64,000 nucleotides of DNA from Parastagonospora avenae f. sp. tritici 18332-5 (Eukaryota; Ascomycota; Dothideomycetes; Pleosporales; Phaeosphaeriaceae): NCBI GenBank assembly GCA_022559985.1, contig JAFJTR010000016.1, positions 403,115 to 467,114 on the forward strand, given 5' to 3'. Positions 19,508-30,043 of the stretch are shown here, one piece after another; position 1 is the stretch's first letter, and each line of letters begins with the position of its first letter. The notes under the pieces were generated by a model. That model was not told the DNA's origin, did not search any database, and worked only from the letters and a program-made list of their open reading frames with translations. The position numbers and the translations under genes are program-made.

Positions 19508-22465
19508 ATGGCTGCACAGGAGAATACGGCAAACAATGCCATGCTGCACACGCTCAACTCTGCTCTAGGCAATCTGGGCGGTAGGCAAAAGAGCTGGATG
19601 GCGTCTTCCAACGCCGCACAACCCTTGCCTACGCCCGCAGAGCTCACGGCGAAGGCTGCGCCCTTCGCAGTGCGTGGTCGGGGACGACCTCGGGGACGAC
19701 CACGGAAGTATCCCGCGACGCAATCGCGCCCCCAACCGCCAACAGTTGAACACTCGATCGAGCCTCAGGTGGACCCCCAGCCGCCCTCCAACTCAACATC
19801 ACCCCAGCTTGCGAATGTCTTGACAAACCATGATCAAGCGCACCTCCAGCCTTCCGCCGCCACCGTTTTGCCGTCACCAACCCCGAGCGAAGAAAATACG
19901 TACAACCCACAACCCGCTTCGCTGCATAGAGGCAACGGCACGATAAACGTCGACTTCATGCAGCTAGATTCCGACATGGCACAATCATTCTTCACTCCTT
20001 CAGACGCGGGAGTCACTCGCGCGGGATTGAGGCGCAGGAAACCTACGGAAAAGGCCGTTGCCCACATATTAAAGCGTCGTCGCAGGGCTGAAGGTGGGCA
20101 GGAGCACCCAGCAACAGCAGCCAGCGCGTTTGTCCAATCGCCTCTGACGCGACCTCTGTCAACAAATTCTTCGCGCCCCGTTTCAGTTCCGCAACATCTC
20201 ATCCTCAACACGCACCTCGAGCCGTTACAGACGCGCAGTCCGTCCATTGGCCAGTCGCCGAATAGCCCAATGCAGTCACCTCAGTTTTCACCGGTATCAG
20301 AAGCGATCAAGAATTCCCTACAAGCATGCGTGCCCAGTTCGCGACGTACGTCGTCATCAGCAGCACTACAAAACCAGTCCAACGTACCTACGGGCATGAA
20401 TGCCCAAAACTCCCCCCAGCCTGCGTGGCAAACGACCCAACATTGCTTGCATCTGCTGGACGCTCTCGCGCGGTCGCCTGACGCCGCGTCATTCCGTGCT
20501 CTGGATCCGAGTCGTCTTGCCGTCCTCAAAACGGCCGCGCAGGCGCAAGACTGGGCATATTTGTCCATGCATCAATTCTACTGTCTGCTTGATTTCAATC
20601 CAGTCTTGTTATCTGCAAAAATCACAAGACATCCTAACTTGAACTCGGCCGTGCATGTGCTGAGCAACGTGCTCGAATCGAACAGAAACCTGTCACCACT
20701 CGTCCTCCAATTTTGTTCCAACTTCCCATACCGCCTGGAGGACCTTAGGACTCACTGGCCTGCGGACCTCGCGCAACGCGAACGCATGTTCGTGTCTTTC
20801 ATCTCAAGTTCATCCAACTACGGCCAATTGAAGCACAACTGTGAAACACGCCGCTTTCCGCCACTAGCCGGGGAAATGATGTTGCAGCTGGGAATCACCT
20901 CGGAGACATTTCAGCGCATCCTATTCACTGCAGTGCTGCGAGAACTCTGGCGAGGGATACCTCAACGGCCCCCACAATACGAGGCTCAGGCAGTCGACAT
21001 ATTCAAGCAGAACCAGGCCTTGCACGGTCAGGAACTGACTAGAGCGGGATACGACACGCATCATATAAATGTGGACAACCAATTTGCCTTGCAGCTATGG
21101 GGTCCTCGGTTAAGAGCTGTGGTGGAGGAGCTTGAACTAGTAGCAAACGCGCCTCACCTAGGAGGACCTACATCGCACTTGCAGTCGAATCCCCATTACA
21201 ACGTAAACGCCACTGACATGGCTTCGCGCGGCCATAATTCGCAGCAGATGCGCGCTGCACGTACTGTACAAGTCCCAACATCGCGAGTACCACCTCCACA
21301 CGTCCAACCTGCGCCAAGTAGCCTCACACTGCAATCGCATCCACCGCTACAACCATCACGACAGGCAGCGCCTTTACTACCACCGCCTGGGGTAACACAG
21401 CCGCAACAGCGACAGCCTAACCCAACGCGATTCAGCCTTCACCAGGCACATCTCAGGAGCCCGACCCTGAAAGCACTCTCGGCAGATAAACAGCCACTAT
21501 ACCAATACGTGCAAGGATTCGTCAAGCCCCCACAACGATTGATCAACGTGGATCGGGCTGTCGAAAAGTGGACGTTCAACCTGGATGCAGAGATGATTGT
21601 GAATGTCCCTGCCACTTTGCCAGGTCTAGCAGGCGATGTCGGGGAGAGAATAGTCGACACGAATAGCAAGACCATTCGCTTGCGCTGCATTAAATGGGCA
21701 CCTACTCTCCAATGCCCCGATGACCATACCTGGACGACTACCGATACGTCATGGATTCCGCATTCCTATTTCATCTTGAATGGCGTCCCTCTAATACAAC
21801 GCAAGAAGGTGCATCATGGCAAAGATTTGCCTATCGATATTACACATCTCATCCAAGAAGGAGAGAATGTGTTAGAAATGACAGTCATATCAGAGAACAA
21901 AGCCCATCTCAACTACCTCGTTGCCGTCGAGTACCTTGCCATTACGTCTCACGAGGTAGTGAAAAGAGATTGCCTCGAGAGAAAGCGCCTAACAGCTGAC
22001 CAAGTCCTGTCTGACGTCAAAAATAAGCTCCGCAGCAACGATGACGACGAAGTTGCCATCGTCGAAAGCAACCTCACCATCAACCTATTCGATCCTTTCA
22101 GCGCATCGAAGATGTGCGACATACCCGTCCGCAGCAAAGCCTGCCGACATCCCGATTGCTTCGACCTCGAAACATATCTACAGACACGACGGCGCAAGGG
22201 CGATGCATCTGTGCCAGATCTATGGCGTTGCCCTATTTGCAACTCGGATGCGCGGCCTGGACATCTCATCGTCGACGGTTTCCTGCAAGAAGTCAAGCAA
22301 GAGCTTGATGCGAAAGGGCTTTCCAAGACACGTGCCATCGTCGTTCAACAGGACGGCACGTGGAAGCCTAAAGCAGAAGTTCGCGAAGGTGTCTCGGACG
22401 ATCCGCCCTCACCGAGGCGGAGGAGCGTTCCTGCGCCATCTGAGGTTATCGATCTCAGCGACTAA
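19508..22465 (+). CDS. SP-RING (MIZ/PIAS-Zmiz type) SUMO-ligase-like protein with AT-hook
   Basis: This single-exon gene encodes 985 aa. An AT-hook-like segment (RGRGRPRGRPRKYP, ~residues 55-69) suggests minor-groove DNA contact. A long Gln/Pro/Ser-rich region follows, then a helical central domain (~residues 320-550). A PINIT-like beta domain follows at ~680-830 (WTFNLDAEMIVNVPATL, WIPHSYFILNGVPL, ENVLEMTVIS). The SP-RING at 869-930 keeps its zinc ligands: Cys870, Cys879, His881, Cys884, Cys908 and Cys911, including RCPIC. The C-terminus EVIDLSD is a textbook SUMO-interacting motif. The layout resembles Zmiz/Tonalli proteins more than Siz1, as no SAP domain is visible. By family knowledge it promotes SUMO transfer in the nucleus, probably on transcription factors. 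The start is the first ATG. Confidence 0.9.
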   Translation: MAAQENTANNAMLHTLNSALGNLGGRQKSWMASSNAAQPLPTPAELTAKAAPFAVRGRGRPRGRPRKYPATQSRPQPPTVEHSIEPQVDPQPPSNSTSPQLANVLTNHDQAHLQPSAATVLPSPTPSEENTYNPQPASLHRGNGTINVDFMQLDSDMAQSFFTPSDAGVTRAGLRRRKPTEKAVAHILKRRRRAEGGQEHPATAASAFVQSPLTRPLSTNSSRPVSVPQHLILNTHLEPLQTRSPSIGQSPNSPMQSPQFSPVSEAIKNSLQACVPSSRRTSSSAALQNQSNVPTGMNAQNSPQPAWQTTQHCLHLLDALARSPDAASFRALDPSRLAVLKTAAQAQDWAYLSMHQFYCLLDFNPVLLSAKITRHPNLNSAVHVLSNVLESNRNLSPLVLQFCSNFPYRLEDLRTHWPADLAQRERMFVSFISSSSNYGQLKHNCETRRFPPLAGEMMLQLGITSETFQRILFTAVLRELWRGIPQRPPQYEAQAVDIFKQNQALHGQELTRAGYDTHHINVDNQFALQLWGPRLRAVVEELELVANAPHLGGPTSHLQSNPHYNVNATDMASRGHNSQQMRAARTVQVPTSRVPPPHVQPAPSSLTLQSHPPLQPSRQAAPLLPPPGVTQPQQRQPNPTRFSLHQAHLRSPTLKALSADKQPLYQYVQGFVKPPQRLINVDRAVEKWTFNLDAEMIVNVPATLPGLAGDVGERIVDTNSKTIRLRCIKWAPTLQCPDDHTWTTTDTSWIPHSYFILNGVPLIQRKKVHHGKDLPIDITHLIQEGENVLEMTVISENKAHLNYLVAVEYLAITSHEVVKRDCLERKRLTADQVLSDVKNKLRSNDDDEVAIVESNLTINLFDPFSASKMCDIPVRSKACRHPDCFDLETYLQTRRRKGDASVPDLWRCPICNSDARPGHLIVDGFLQEVKQELDAKGLSKTRAIVVQQDGTWKPKAEVREGVSDDPPSPRRRSVPAPSEVIDLSD

Positions 22466-23238
22466 GAGCGATATTTTGTTTCCTTCACTTCATGACATAT
22501 TTATATGAACTCTTTTAGCGAGTTCTCATTACGAAAAGTGATGACGGCGTTTATGGCGAGGTTGGATTTTGTGGAGGACTAGATACCCCTTGACTTTCTC
22601 TTCTTTCCTTTCTTTCCGATTTTACATGACGGGACATGCTTTGGAACATGTATGTGTTATAATGGAATTTTCGAGAGGAGAGGATGGGTATATAGGGCAG
22701 AGTATGAATACTGTATGATGGTCGCTTCCTGCTGCTCTGGTGAGTGATGTCACATGCCAAGCACAGCAGCGACTGCAGGTGCTCAACTTCAACTGCTTTC
22801 CTCCACCCACACCATCACTTACTCCCAAGCTTCGTCCCTTGCCCTGCTAAATCCGTCGCCATTCGATGCTTTAAGCGCCCAGGCTCTCCGATCTTAATAT
22901 GCATTCGCCCCATCGAGTTTCAGCCCTGCGGATGGCCCTCATTATCAGCATGACCGTAGGTCGGCCCCTCAGATATGCAGCTCTTGTAAGACTCGAATCG
23001 AACCTGGGTACAAAGACTGGGCCAAAAAATAGGCTTGATGCCGGTTTAGAAGAGGAAAGACTTGATTAAAGCTTCCAGTTGTTTGTAATCATATTTGAAT
23101 TAACATGGCACCCCAAACCCAAGAGTCCCAGTGATGGCATCACCACAACCACTCGGAAAACAAATGAGTTGCGTCGTAATGAAATAAGCTTGAATATTTT
23201 TGCATGGAGATGTTCGTTTCCAAAGCATTGCTCCGCCC
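22466..23238. other. intergenic spacer
   Basis: These 773 bp lie between the SP-RING stop and the 3' end of the broken membrane-protein gene. Only short ORFs occur. A GGTTCGATTC stretch on the minus strand near 22991-23000 recalls a tRNA T-loop, but the stems do not pair (see rejected items). Confidence 0.5.
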
Positions 23239-25315
23239 TCACGCAACAGAAGGAGGAAACGTCTGCCGTCTGATAGGTGCCACCAACCCTACATCAGCTT
23301 CCGTGTCCCGTCTCACAAGACCCGAGATAAGGATATCGTCAAACGAGCGCGAGTATTGCGATATATGCAAAGGAACACTCAAGCTCGACGATCTAGGTTC
23401 TGTACCGGCTTGCAACAGTGCCTCACACCTATCCACCTCCCCAAGCAAGAAGTGCGCCCATTGTAGTAGCCCTATTACGATTACGACTATCTTATAGAAG
23501 CCCCAAGCAATAGAAACGATCAGAGCGGTGCCACCGGGGAGGAGGTTCCAACCAAGGTCTATCGTTAGAGCAAATGATATATCGAGAGCGCATAGCATGA
23601 TACATATAATGCTGACCTTTCGAATAGCTCTTGAATGGTACGGATGTGATGTAGTGTTTTCTTCTTGGATCCGCCGGAGCTCTGTCGTAGTCTTTGGTAC
23701 CCAAAGGCGGACTAGCCAATTTAATTTAGGATGTTTTCCTGCGCATTTTGATCCAATTACGGGAACGATGCCTTGAATCGATCTCAATGAGTTCTTGTTT
23801 GAGTCGTCGTTCTTAGTCTCGGATAGACCACAGGAACTACTGCCTAAGCCAGCGCCAGCATGCACGTTGTCTGTCTCCGTCTCGCCCGGAAGAGCTTCTT
23901 GCTCGGCAGTTTCCGTTATCGTCAAGTGAATAGTCGACGTAAATTCTTCCTGGGTTGTCGCATCCAGCTTAACGGTGCTGCCAGAATAAAGCGAGGTCCG
24001 TACGGAAATGTGCTTGTCGAGAACATTCTGTTCTAACCAAGACACGTTAGCACATACTCTAACAGCATCATCAAAACGTGGAGTTGAACAACTAAGTACA
24101 CACCATTGGCTATTTCGGTGGCAGAGAGCAGTGTAAGGGCCAGCAGTGCTAGAGCGACCACCTGTCGGAAGCCGACGTCTTCAAAGCCTCTTACCGGACG
24201 CAAGCCTCCATCCCATACTGAAAATACGACTTGAGATGTGGCATAACTGAATAAAAGGACCATGTTAGGCAGTGTCTCAAGTGCAGACGTTGAATATGAC
24301 CAAAGATAGAACCATATCGAGATCTTCGGCATGGTATCTTCGGTCTTCGTAGGTCGAAGCCATGACTAGTATTTCTCAAGGGAAATTCGTATGGAATAGT
24401 CAGTGTCTTCCTTGGAGAGTCCTTTTTTCCTTAGGATCATGACAACGATTCGATGACCAATCACGGTAGTGGCAGTATGTGGTGGTCGGACCCAGAGGCT
24501 GGCGATAGCATCCGCATGACCATACAGTATGAATGGGAGGACTATCGTCAAATCTATTGCGCTAAAGAAGACAGGTCTGCCTATTTGTGATCCTATGAAG
24601 ACGCATTGCAATGGGTTTCCTTTGGTAAGGGTATGGTCCTCCATGTATGGACTGAACTCGTCAGAAGCAGTGTTGACGAAGAAAGCAAACCCAAAGAAGC
24701 TCATGAAAGCGAAGGTGAAGATGACGTGCCACGCGCGTGCAGAAATCGCAGGGAGAGCACGTGCGTGTAGGCGGCGAAATAAGCGACGCTCACTACGATG
24801 TTGAACTCATAGAACGATATGTGACAGCGGCTAGTGATCCCTGGGATAAGCATTGCGAATCCTGCTATCAGTTGCTGAGCACCCAGCGTCTTGATATACC
24901 CGACGACGATACGGCTTCTGGATATCTCCTCTTGAGTAGGCTGAAAGGGATCCTCAACATTATCGAGCTGGCGCGGATGCTTCTGGAACAGTCGCAAGAT
25001 GTGATGATCAGTTTCTGTCAGTAGATCTTTTAGCAATGAGCGTTTCGCGTAGCCCTAAGCGAGGACTCCTGACATCAGTACGGCGCTGGTGAAGAAAGAA
25101 ACGAGTATCTACAATCGCATGTGAGTTATGTGTGTATGTATGTGGATTGATCCGATGCGTACACCAATGCCCGCAATGTCCGGATTGATATCGATCTCGG
25201 TTTCGCATCCAGACTGAGGAATCGACGAATAGCACTTGTCGCAATCGAGAGTGCTGCCACAATTTCCCATATCTGTACGAATGCTAAGATAGAGAAGTTG
25301 TGGGTAATCGTTCAA
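23239..25315 (-). pseudogene. multipass membrane protein of unknown family, inactivated
   Basis: On the minus strand the start reads MGNCGSTLDCDKCYSSIPQS (ATGs at 25315 or 25270), followed by TEIDINPDIAGIG. A GT-AG intron then joins to ILVSFFTSAVLMSGVLA. TAG at 25055-25057 breaks the frame before GYAKRSLL. The next piece carries two helices (VGYIKTLGAQQLIAGFAMLI; ISFYEFNIVVSVAYFAAYTH). A one-base shift at about 24726-24740 is needed to continue into IFTFAFMSFFGFAFFVN. A second TAG (24366-24368) separates LEKY from SWLRPTKTEDTMPKIS. An intron at 24033-24103 (ATG|GTGTGT...GGTTAG) then leads to the last exon with helices near its end (IICIMLCALDISFALTIDL; GTALIVSIAWGFYKIVVIVI). Three independent lesions in an otherwise readable seven-or-more-helix protein indicate a recent pseudogene. 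The family is seen in many filamentous ascomycetes to my knowledge but has no function I can name. Confidence 0.8.
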
Positions 25316-26012
25316 GGACGAGAAGATTTGAAGAAGAAGGAATAGAAACTATTCGGAGAGAGGAAGACCTTGGGGAGGAGGGAGGGGGGGGCTTGAAAAG
25401 CCACATGCGTCAGGGTAAGGCCATAATGCAATTTCTACAGCCTGGTTGTTTACACATAAAGTATACGCGACGCGCACTCTTCGCCTGCGAAGATGAAAAC
25501 ACGGCAAGAAGTACGATCGGTCATCTGTAGTGTTCGACGTTCGACGGTCTTGCGCATCGCTAGTTGAAAACTGTGACTGTTCTCTTTGCAAAAGTGCAAA
25601 TCTGCCGATTCGGTCCTTGGCTACATAGTGGTGTAGCGGAAATGATTTCAGTGGGCAGATACCAAACAGAGGAAGGACTAAGTCGGCTCGGTAATATTGA
25701 ATGTAGGTAACACAGCATGGACCGGTAGAATGAGTAAGCATGCCAGGCCTGATTAGAATCCTCGTGTTAATTGCTTAATAGAAGAGATACATAAACTAAC
25801 AGTGTGGATATTATAAGAAAGGCACAAAGGACAGCCTACAAATTGCACTAGATAAAGCAAGGCAACTAGGCTCAAACCGCTGATCTACCAAAGATTGTTG
25901 CAAGATTAGCAACAGGCTGCTTCATCATGTTTGCAATTCACACAGGTGGCCTTTTATGGGCAGGGTTTTCCTAGAGCATTGAAAAACATCAAAGGGACTT
26001 GACTATAATTAG
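25316..26012. other. spacer between membrane-protein pseudogene and paralogue fragment
   Basis: Roughly 700 bp has no family-like ORF, only a G-run (about nine G at 25385-25390) and AT-richer sequence after 25740. The end (26001-26012, ATAATTAG) looks like a splice acceptor for the fragment at 26013, so part of this may be the decayed intron or deleted body of that gene. Confidence 0.4.
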
Positions 26013-26363
26013 CTTTTGAACGCCCTGGTGTTAGCTGCGTCGTCATGGTTTGTGTACAGGGGTTTGCAGACTGGCAAAGGCGTGTTGAACCAGATGTATG
26101 TTATCCTGATAGAAGTTGAGGAGAGGAAGGAAATCTTGGCAGCTGTTACCGTGTCTGTGACAGGAGCGAGTGCTAGCGAAGCTGCGGTGGCTTCAAGAGG
26201 CACGTCGCAGAGAAGCACGATAAGCGAACCCGGCATGCATTTGGGAGCTCGAGGAGATGATGAAGAAGATGGATTTATCCCGCTCCCGGTCAGACAGAAT
26301 ACGGAGATCGATTTGGGTTTGATGCCGCTTGTTACAGGCCAGACATTTTCTCGGTTCTGTTGA
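26013..26363 (+). pseudogene. 3' exon fragment of a paralogue of the 23.2-25.3 kb membrane protein
   Basis: An open frame starts right after ATTAG and reads LNALVLAASSWFVYRGLQTG, then GVLNQMYVILIEVEERKEILAA. This aligns by eye with the last helix of the pseudogene on the other strand (ALIVSIAWGFYK ... GLLQWAHFLLGEVDRCEALLQA). The C-terminal tails also match (TEIDLGLMPLVTGQTF versus TEADVGLVAPIRRQTF). No matching upstream exons precede it within 700 bp, so it appears to be a truncated copy, in inverted orientation to the larger one. It ends in TGA at 26361-26363. Confidence 0.55.
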
Positions 26364-26478
26364 TCGAATCAGTAGTAAGCCCAACTCCGGCGGAATTCAC
26401 AAAAGACGTTACCAGCAGCGTCTCGAGAATTTCGCCTTCATCAAGGCATTCATATGCTTGTATCCCCAACGATCTCAT

Positions 26479-29348
26479 CTAATAAACAAAATACTCCTGC
26501 GTCAACGGCAACGTCTCCGCCGGTTCCGCCGTACACCAAAGCCCATCCGCCTCGACCCGATACGTCTCCGGATCGACCTTCATCTTCGGCCGCGTGTCGT
26601 TGAACTTCATGTCTCTCTTGCCGATGTTGCGGCAGTTTTTGACGGGCTCGACGCGCTTGCGCAGCTTGTAGGTGTCGATGACGCCCGAGTCGATGGACGC
26701 CTTGGACACGAAAGTTACGCTGGAGGAGGGGACGAGAGGGGCAAACATGGGGCGCATCAGGACGGGTTCGACGGTGGGGATGGAGGCGTTTGGATCGCCC
26801 TGGTCGAGTTAGTATGTGTCGGAAGGGAAGGGAAAGGGAAAGGGAAAGGGAAAGGGAAAGGGAAAGGGAAAGGGAAAGGGAAAGGGAAAGGGAAAGGTAC
26901 CATCTGAGCATAACTGCACCAACCGCTTTTAATCACCAACTTGGGCTTGACGCCAAAGTTACTCGGTTTCCAGAGTACCAGGTCGGCGAGTTTGCCCACT
27001 TCGATGCTGCCGATTATATGGCCCATGCCCTGTGCAATGGCCGGGTTGACAGTGTATTTACTGATGTAGCGCTTGACACGGAAGTTATCAGCGTCAGTAC
27101 CTTTGTCTTCCTTGAGCCTGCCGCGTTGGACTTTGTTCTTGTGTGCCGTGTTCCAGGTGCGCAGGATGACTTCGCCGCAGCGGCCCATGGCTTGCGAGTC
27201 AGAAGACATCATGGAGATGGCGCCGAGGTCATGCAGCACGTCTTCGGCGGCAATTGTTTCGGCGCGGATACGAGATTCGGCGAAGGCGACGTCTTCGGGG
27301 ATGTTGCGCGAAAGATGGTGGCATACCATTAACATATCGAGATGCTCGTCCAGCGTGTTGCGGGTGTAGGGGCGGGTGGGGTTTGTGGATGAGGGAAGCA
27401 CGTTGTCATACTCGACGACGCTGATGATGTCAGGTGCGTGGCCGCCGCCTGCGCCTTCGGTGTGGTAGGTGTGGATTGTGCGGTTCTTGAAGGCTGCGAT
27501 GGTTTGCTCGACGAAGCCGGACTCGTTGAGCGTGTCTGTATGAATCAAAGTTTGGATGTCGTACTTGTCGCATACGGTCAGACAAGCATCAATAGCTGCC
27601 GGAGTCGTGCCCCAATCTTCGTGTAGCTTCAAACCACAAACACCAGCTTCCGCTTGTTCCTGAAGAGGGCCCAGTTCAGAATCGTTCCCTTTGCCAGTAA
27701 TGCCGTAGTTGAGTGGTAGCTCGTCAATAGCTTGCAGCATCTGTCTGATGTGCGTTTTGCCCGGCGTACATGTGGTCGCATTTGTACCAGTGCTGCTTCA
27801 GTATCAGCATGATTGTGTCTCCCAGGAAGGCGTACTACGCACCTCGGTCCAGTCCCGCCGCCCAACACGGTTGTTATACCCGAAGCAATAGCTTCTTGCG
27901 CTTGTTGTGGGCAGATGAAGTGAATATGCGTGTCGAAACCACCAGCTGTCACAATACTTCCCTCACTAGCAATCACGTCGGTACATGATCCTACCACCAA
28001 GTCTGGATCCACACCATCCATGACGTCGGGATTGCCCGCTTTCCCAATGCCGACAATGAGGCCATCCTTGATACCGATATCAGCCTTGAAGATGCCAGTC
28101 CAGTCGACGATTAGTGCATTTGTGATGACAGTGTCGAGGCATTCGGCATCAGAACGACCTCCTGCCTGTCCCATACCCTCTCTCAATGTCTTACCACCAC
28201 CAAACGAACATTCGTCTCCATATGTAGTCATGTCCTTTTCCACTTGGATCCAGAGATCGGTGGCGCCTAGTCGTACAAGATCCCCAGTAGTCGGGCCGAA
28301 CATGCTGATGTAAGCTTGTCGCTCCATAGTGCAGAAGTCGATGCGTGCAGCGTCCCCAAGCGGCTGTGGTTCATGCAAGAAGCCCCCAGATTTGATTCTC
28401 TCAACGATTCCGTTCACAATGTCCATGTCATCGATGTACCCAGATGCGAGCTTGTTACCACCTTTGATGATCTGATTGCCGCCAATTTGTACAAGGGCTA
28501 CAGTCTTGGTATCGCCAGGTTCGAAGCGTACCGATGTGCCAGCAGGAATATCAAGCCGGTAGCCATGCGCTCGTATGCGGTCGAACTGCAGCTGTGGGTT
28601 CGTCTCGATGAAGTGGTAATGGGATCCGACCTGAATATGAGATTAGCATCACATGACACGATGAGACGTGCTGAGCGTGCCTGAATCGGTCTATCTCCCA
28701 TGCTCTTCACCTTGAGGCTGATCCTCTTGCGCCCTTGACTGAGCTTGATTCTCCCTGCCTCTCCCTTCACAGCCACCACGGCGCCAGGTTGTTTGGTTGC
28801 CTCGTATACGGTCGGTTCGGGCAGAGGGAACATGTCGTTGGAAGGAATAGGCAAGAAAGACCCATACAAAGCCTTCTCGAGGTCTCCGTCATCGCTGCAG
28901 ATGGGATTGTGGACGGTGACGAGGTATGTGCCTGTTGGAAAGGTGCCTTCGACCATCAACTCGGAGAGCGACGCGACGACTGAGGGCTGCACGTGGCGGC
29001 GGCCCAGCATGGTCGTGCCGATAGACATGAGGTCCGCGACCGTGTGGTTGCCATCGCGAATGAGCTGTACGCGTTCAGGTTGCGAAATGCAATGCGCGTA
29101 CTATTAGGGGCAATACTTCTTGGAGATTGTTCGCGATAAGTGCCTGAAGACTTTTAGTAGAGCCATGAAAGGGGTCTTGCAAAACTTACAACAGCTTCTG
29201 GGCGGTTCAGCTTCACACCTCGCGCAAGACGACGCTGTGCGAGCAGGCCAAGCTGCGAGATGACGAGCTTGTCAAGCTGGTATGTGAGTTAGCGTGGGGT
29301 ACAGGGGAGAGGCATGGTCGCACACACCTCCTTGGGACACAACTGCAT
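26479..29348 (-). CDS. URE1: single-chain fungal urease (gamma-beta-alpha fusion)
   Basis: Seven exons encode 839 aa: 29348-29328, 29276-29190, 29143-29117, 29064-28681, 28630-27843, 27792-26901 and 26799-26479. Introns are 46-54 bp except the last (101 bp), which carries a hexamer repeat. The fourth has a GC donor (ATTCAG|GCACGC). The gamma region (LDKLVISQLGLLAQRRLARG), beta region (GSHYHFIETNPQL) and alpha region follow in order. The nickel site is complete: His408 and His410 (FDTHIHF), carbamylated Lys491 (GLKLHEDWG), His520, His546 and Asp634. The flap Cys593-His594 (MVCHHL) is present. Numbering runs one above jack-bean urease throughout, so the exon model is well supported. It hydrolyses urea to ammonia and CO2 in the cytosol and needs nickel and UreD/F/G-type accessory proteins, none of which is in the window. 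Confidence 0.97.
26830..26895. repeat. (GGGAAA)11 hexanucleotide repeat inside a urease intron
   Basis: Eleven perfect GGGAAA units (CCCTTT on the transcript) fill most of the last urease intron, beginning a few bases after the 5' splice site. Partial GGAAG units precede the array. A TACTAAC branch-point match lies between the repeat and the CAG acceptor, so splicing signals are preserved. Confidence 0.98.
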
Positions 29349-30043
29349 CGTATCTTGGAGTGTGCAGGACCAAGAGAAATATTATGTCTCTCCAACTCCA
29401 AACTTGCCAGCCTTCTCAAGGCGTTTAAAGTCCATAGGTAAGCTCTCTCGTCAGCCAGACTTCACCTCTTTGGGGTCATTGCGGGGTTCGCTTCACGATA
29501 AGGCCTCGCTGATAAGACACGACATTCATCACTTCATCACTTCATCACTCACACTAGGTTCATCCTCGAGCTTGCATCGTGACTCTTCAACGCGACCCTT
29601 CGACCAAACATACCGTGATGCTAATAATGTCGTTGCCTGGCTCGGATGGCCGCGATGCCACTGCGTCGTCTGCCCACGGGACCTGGCCATGGCAACTTTC
29701 GTGCAGTCACACAGGCCAACCATCACACGCCTCGTGAGCCATGGGTTCACGCCTCCCACGGCTCACGAGACATGATGGATTGCAAGCCTCATGGCTATCT
29801 CATGCTCCTGAACTTTGATATCGCCACTTCAGTGTCTTCTCGTCCCTCTCCGCACATACGTCCATGATGCCCACACTGTCTTCTATCGCACCTACACCTA
29901 CTATGAACCAGTTCCGGCAACCCGTCGATACAAACGCTCCGCAACTGAAGGCTCGACGTGCAGAATTTCCGCAGTGACACATCAACTTCTTCCTGGACGC
30001 AAGAAGCGCGCCGCTCCGCTGTTGAAGGAAGGCAGCCCTTGCG
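29349..30043. other. divergent promoter region of urease and the next gene
   Basis: These 695 bp separate two divergent start codons. A TTCATCACTTCATCACTTCA-type triplication occurs at 29525-29550 (direct repeat of CATCACTT). No GATA-factor cluster is obvious by eye. It may hold nitrogen-regulated sites, but I cannot support a specific one. Confidence 0.45.

Noticed and set aside
22960..23040. tRNA-like T-loop on the minus strand (GGTTCGATTC)
   Set aside because: The flanking bases do not form a five-pair T-stem and no matching acceptor or anticodon stem occurs 60-70 bases upstream.
26790..26940. Pro-Phe and Arg-Glu repeat 'proteins' over the hexamer array
   Set aside because: These are translations of the GGGAAA repeat in intron sequence. 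Splice signals and urease homology show it is not coding.
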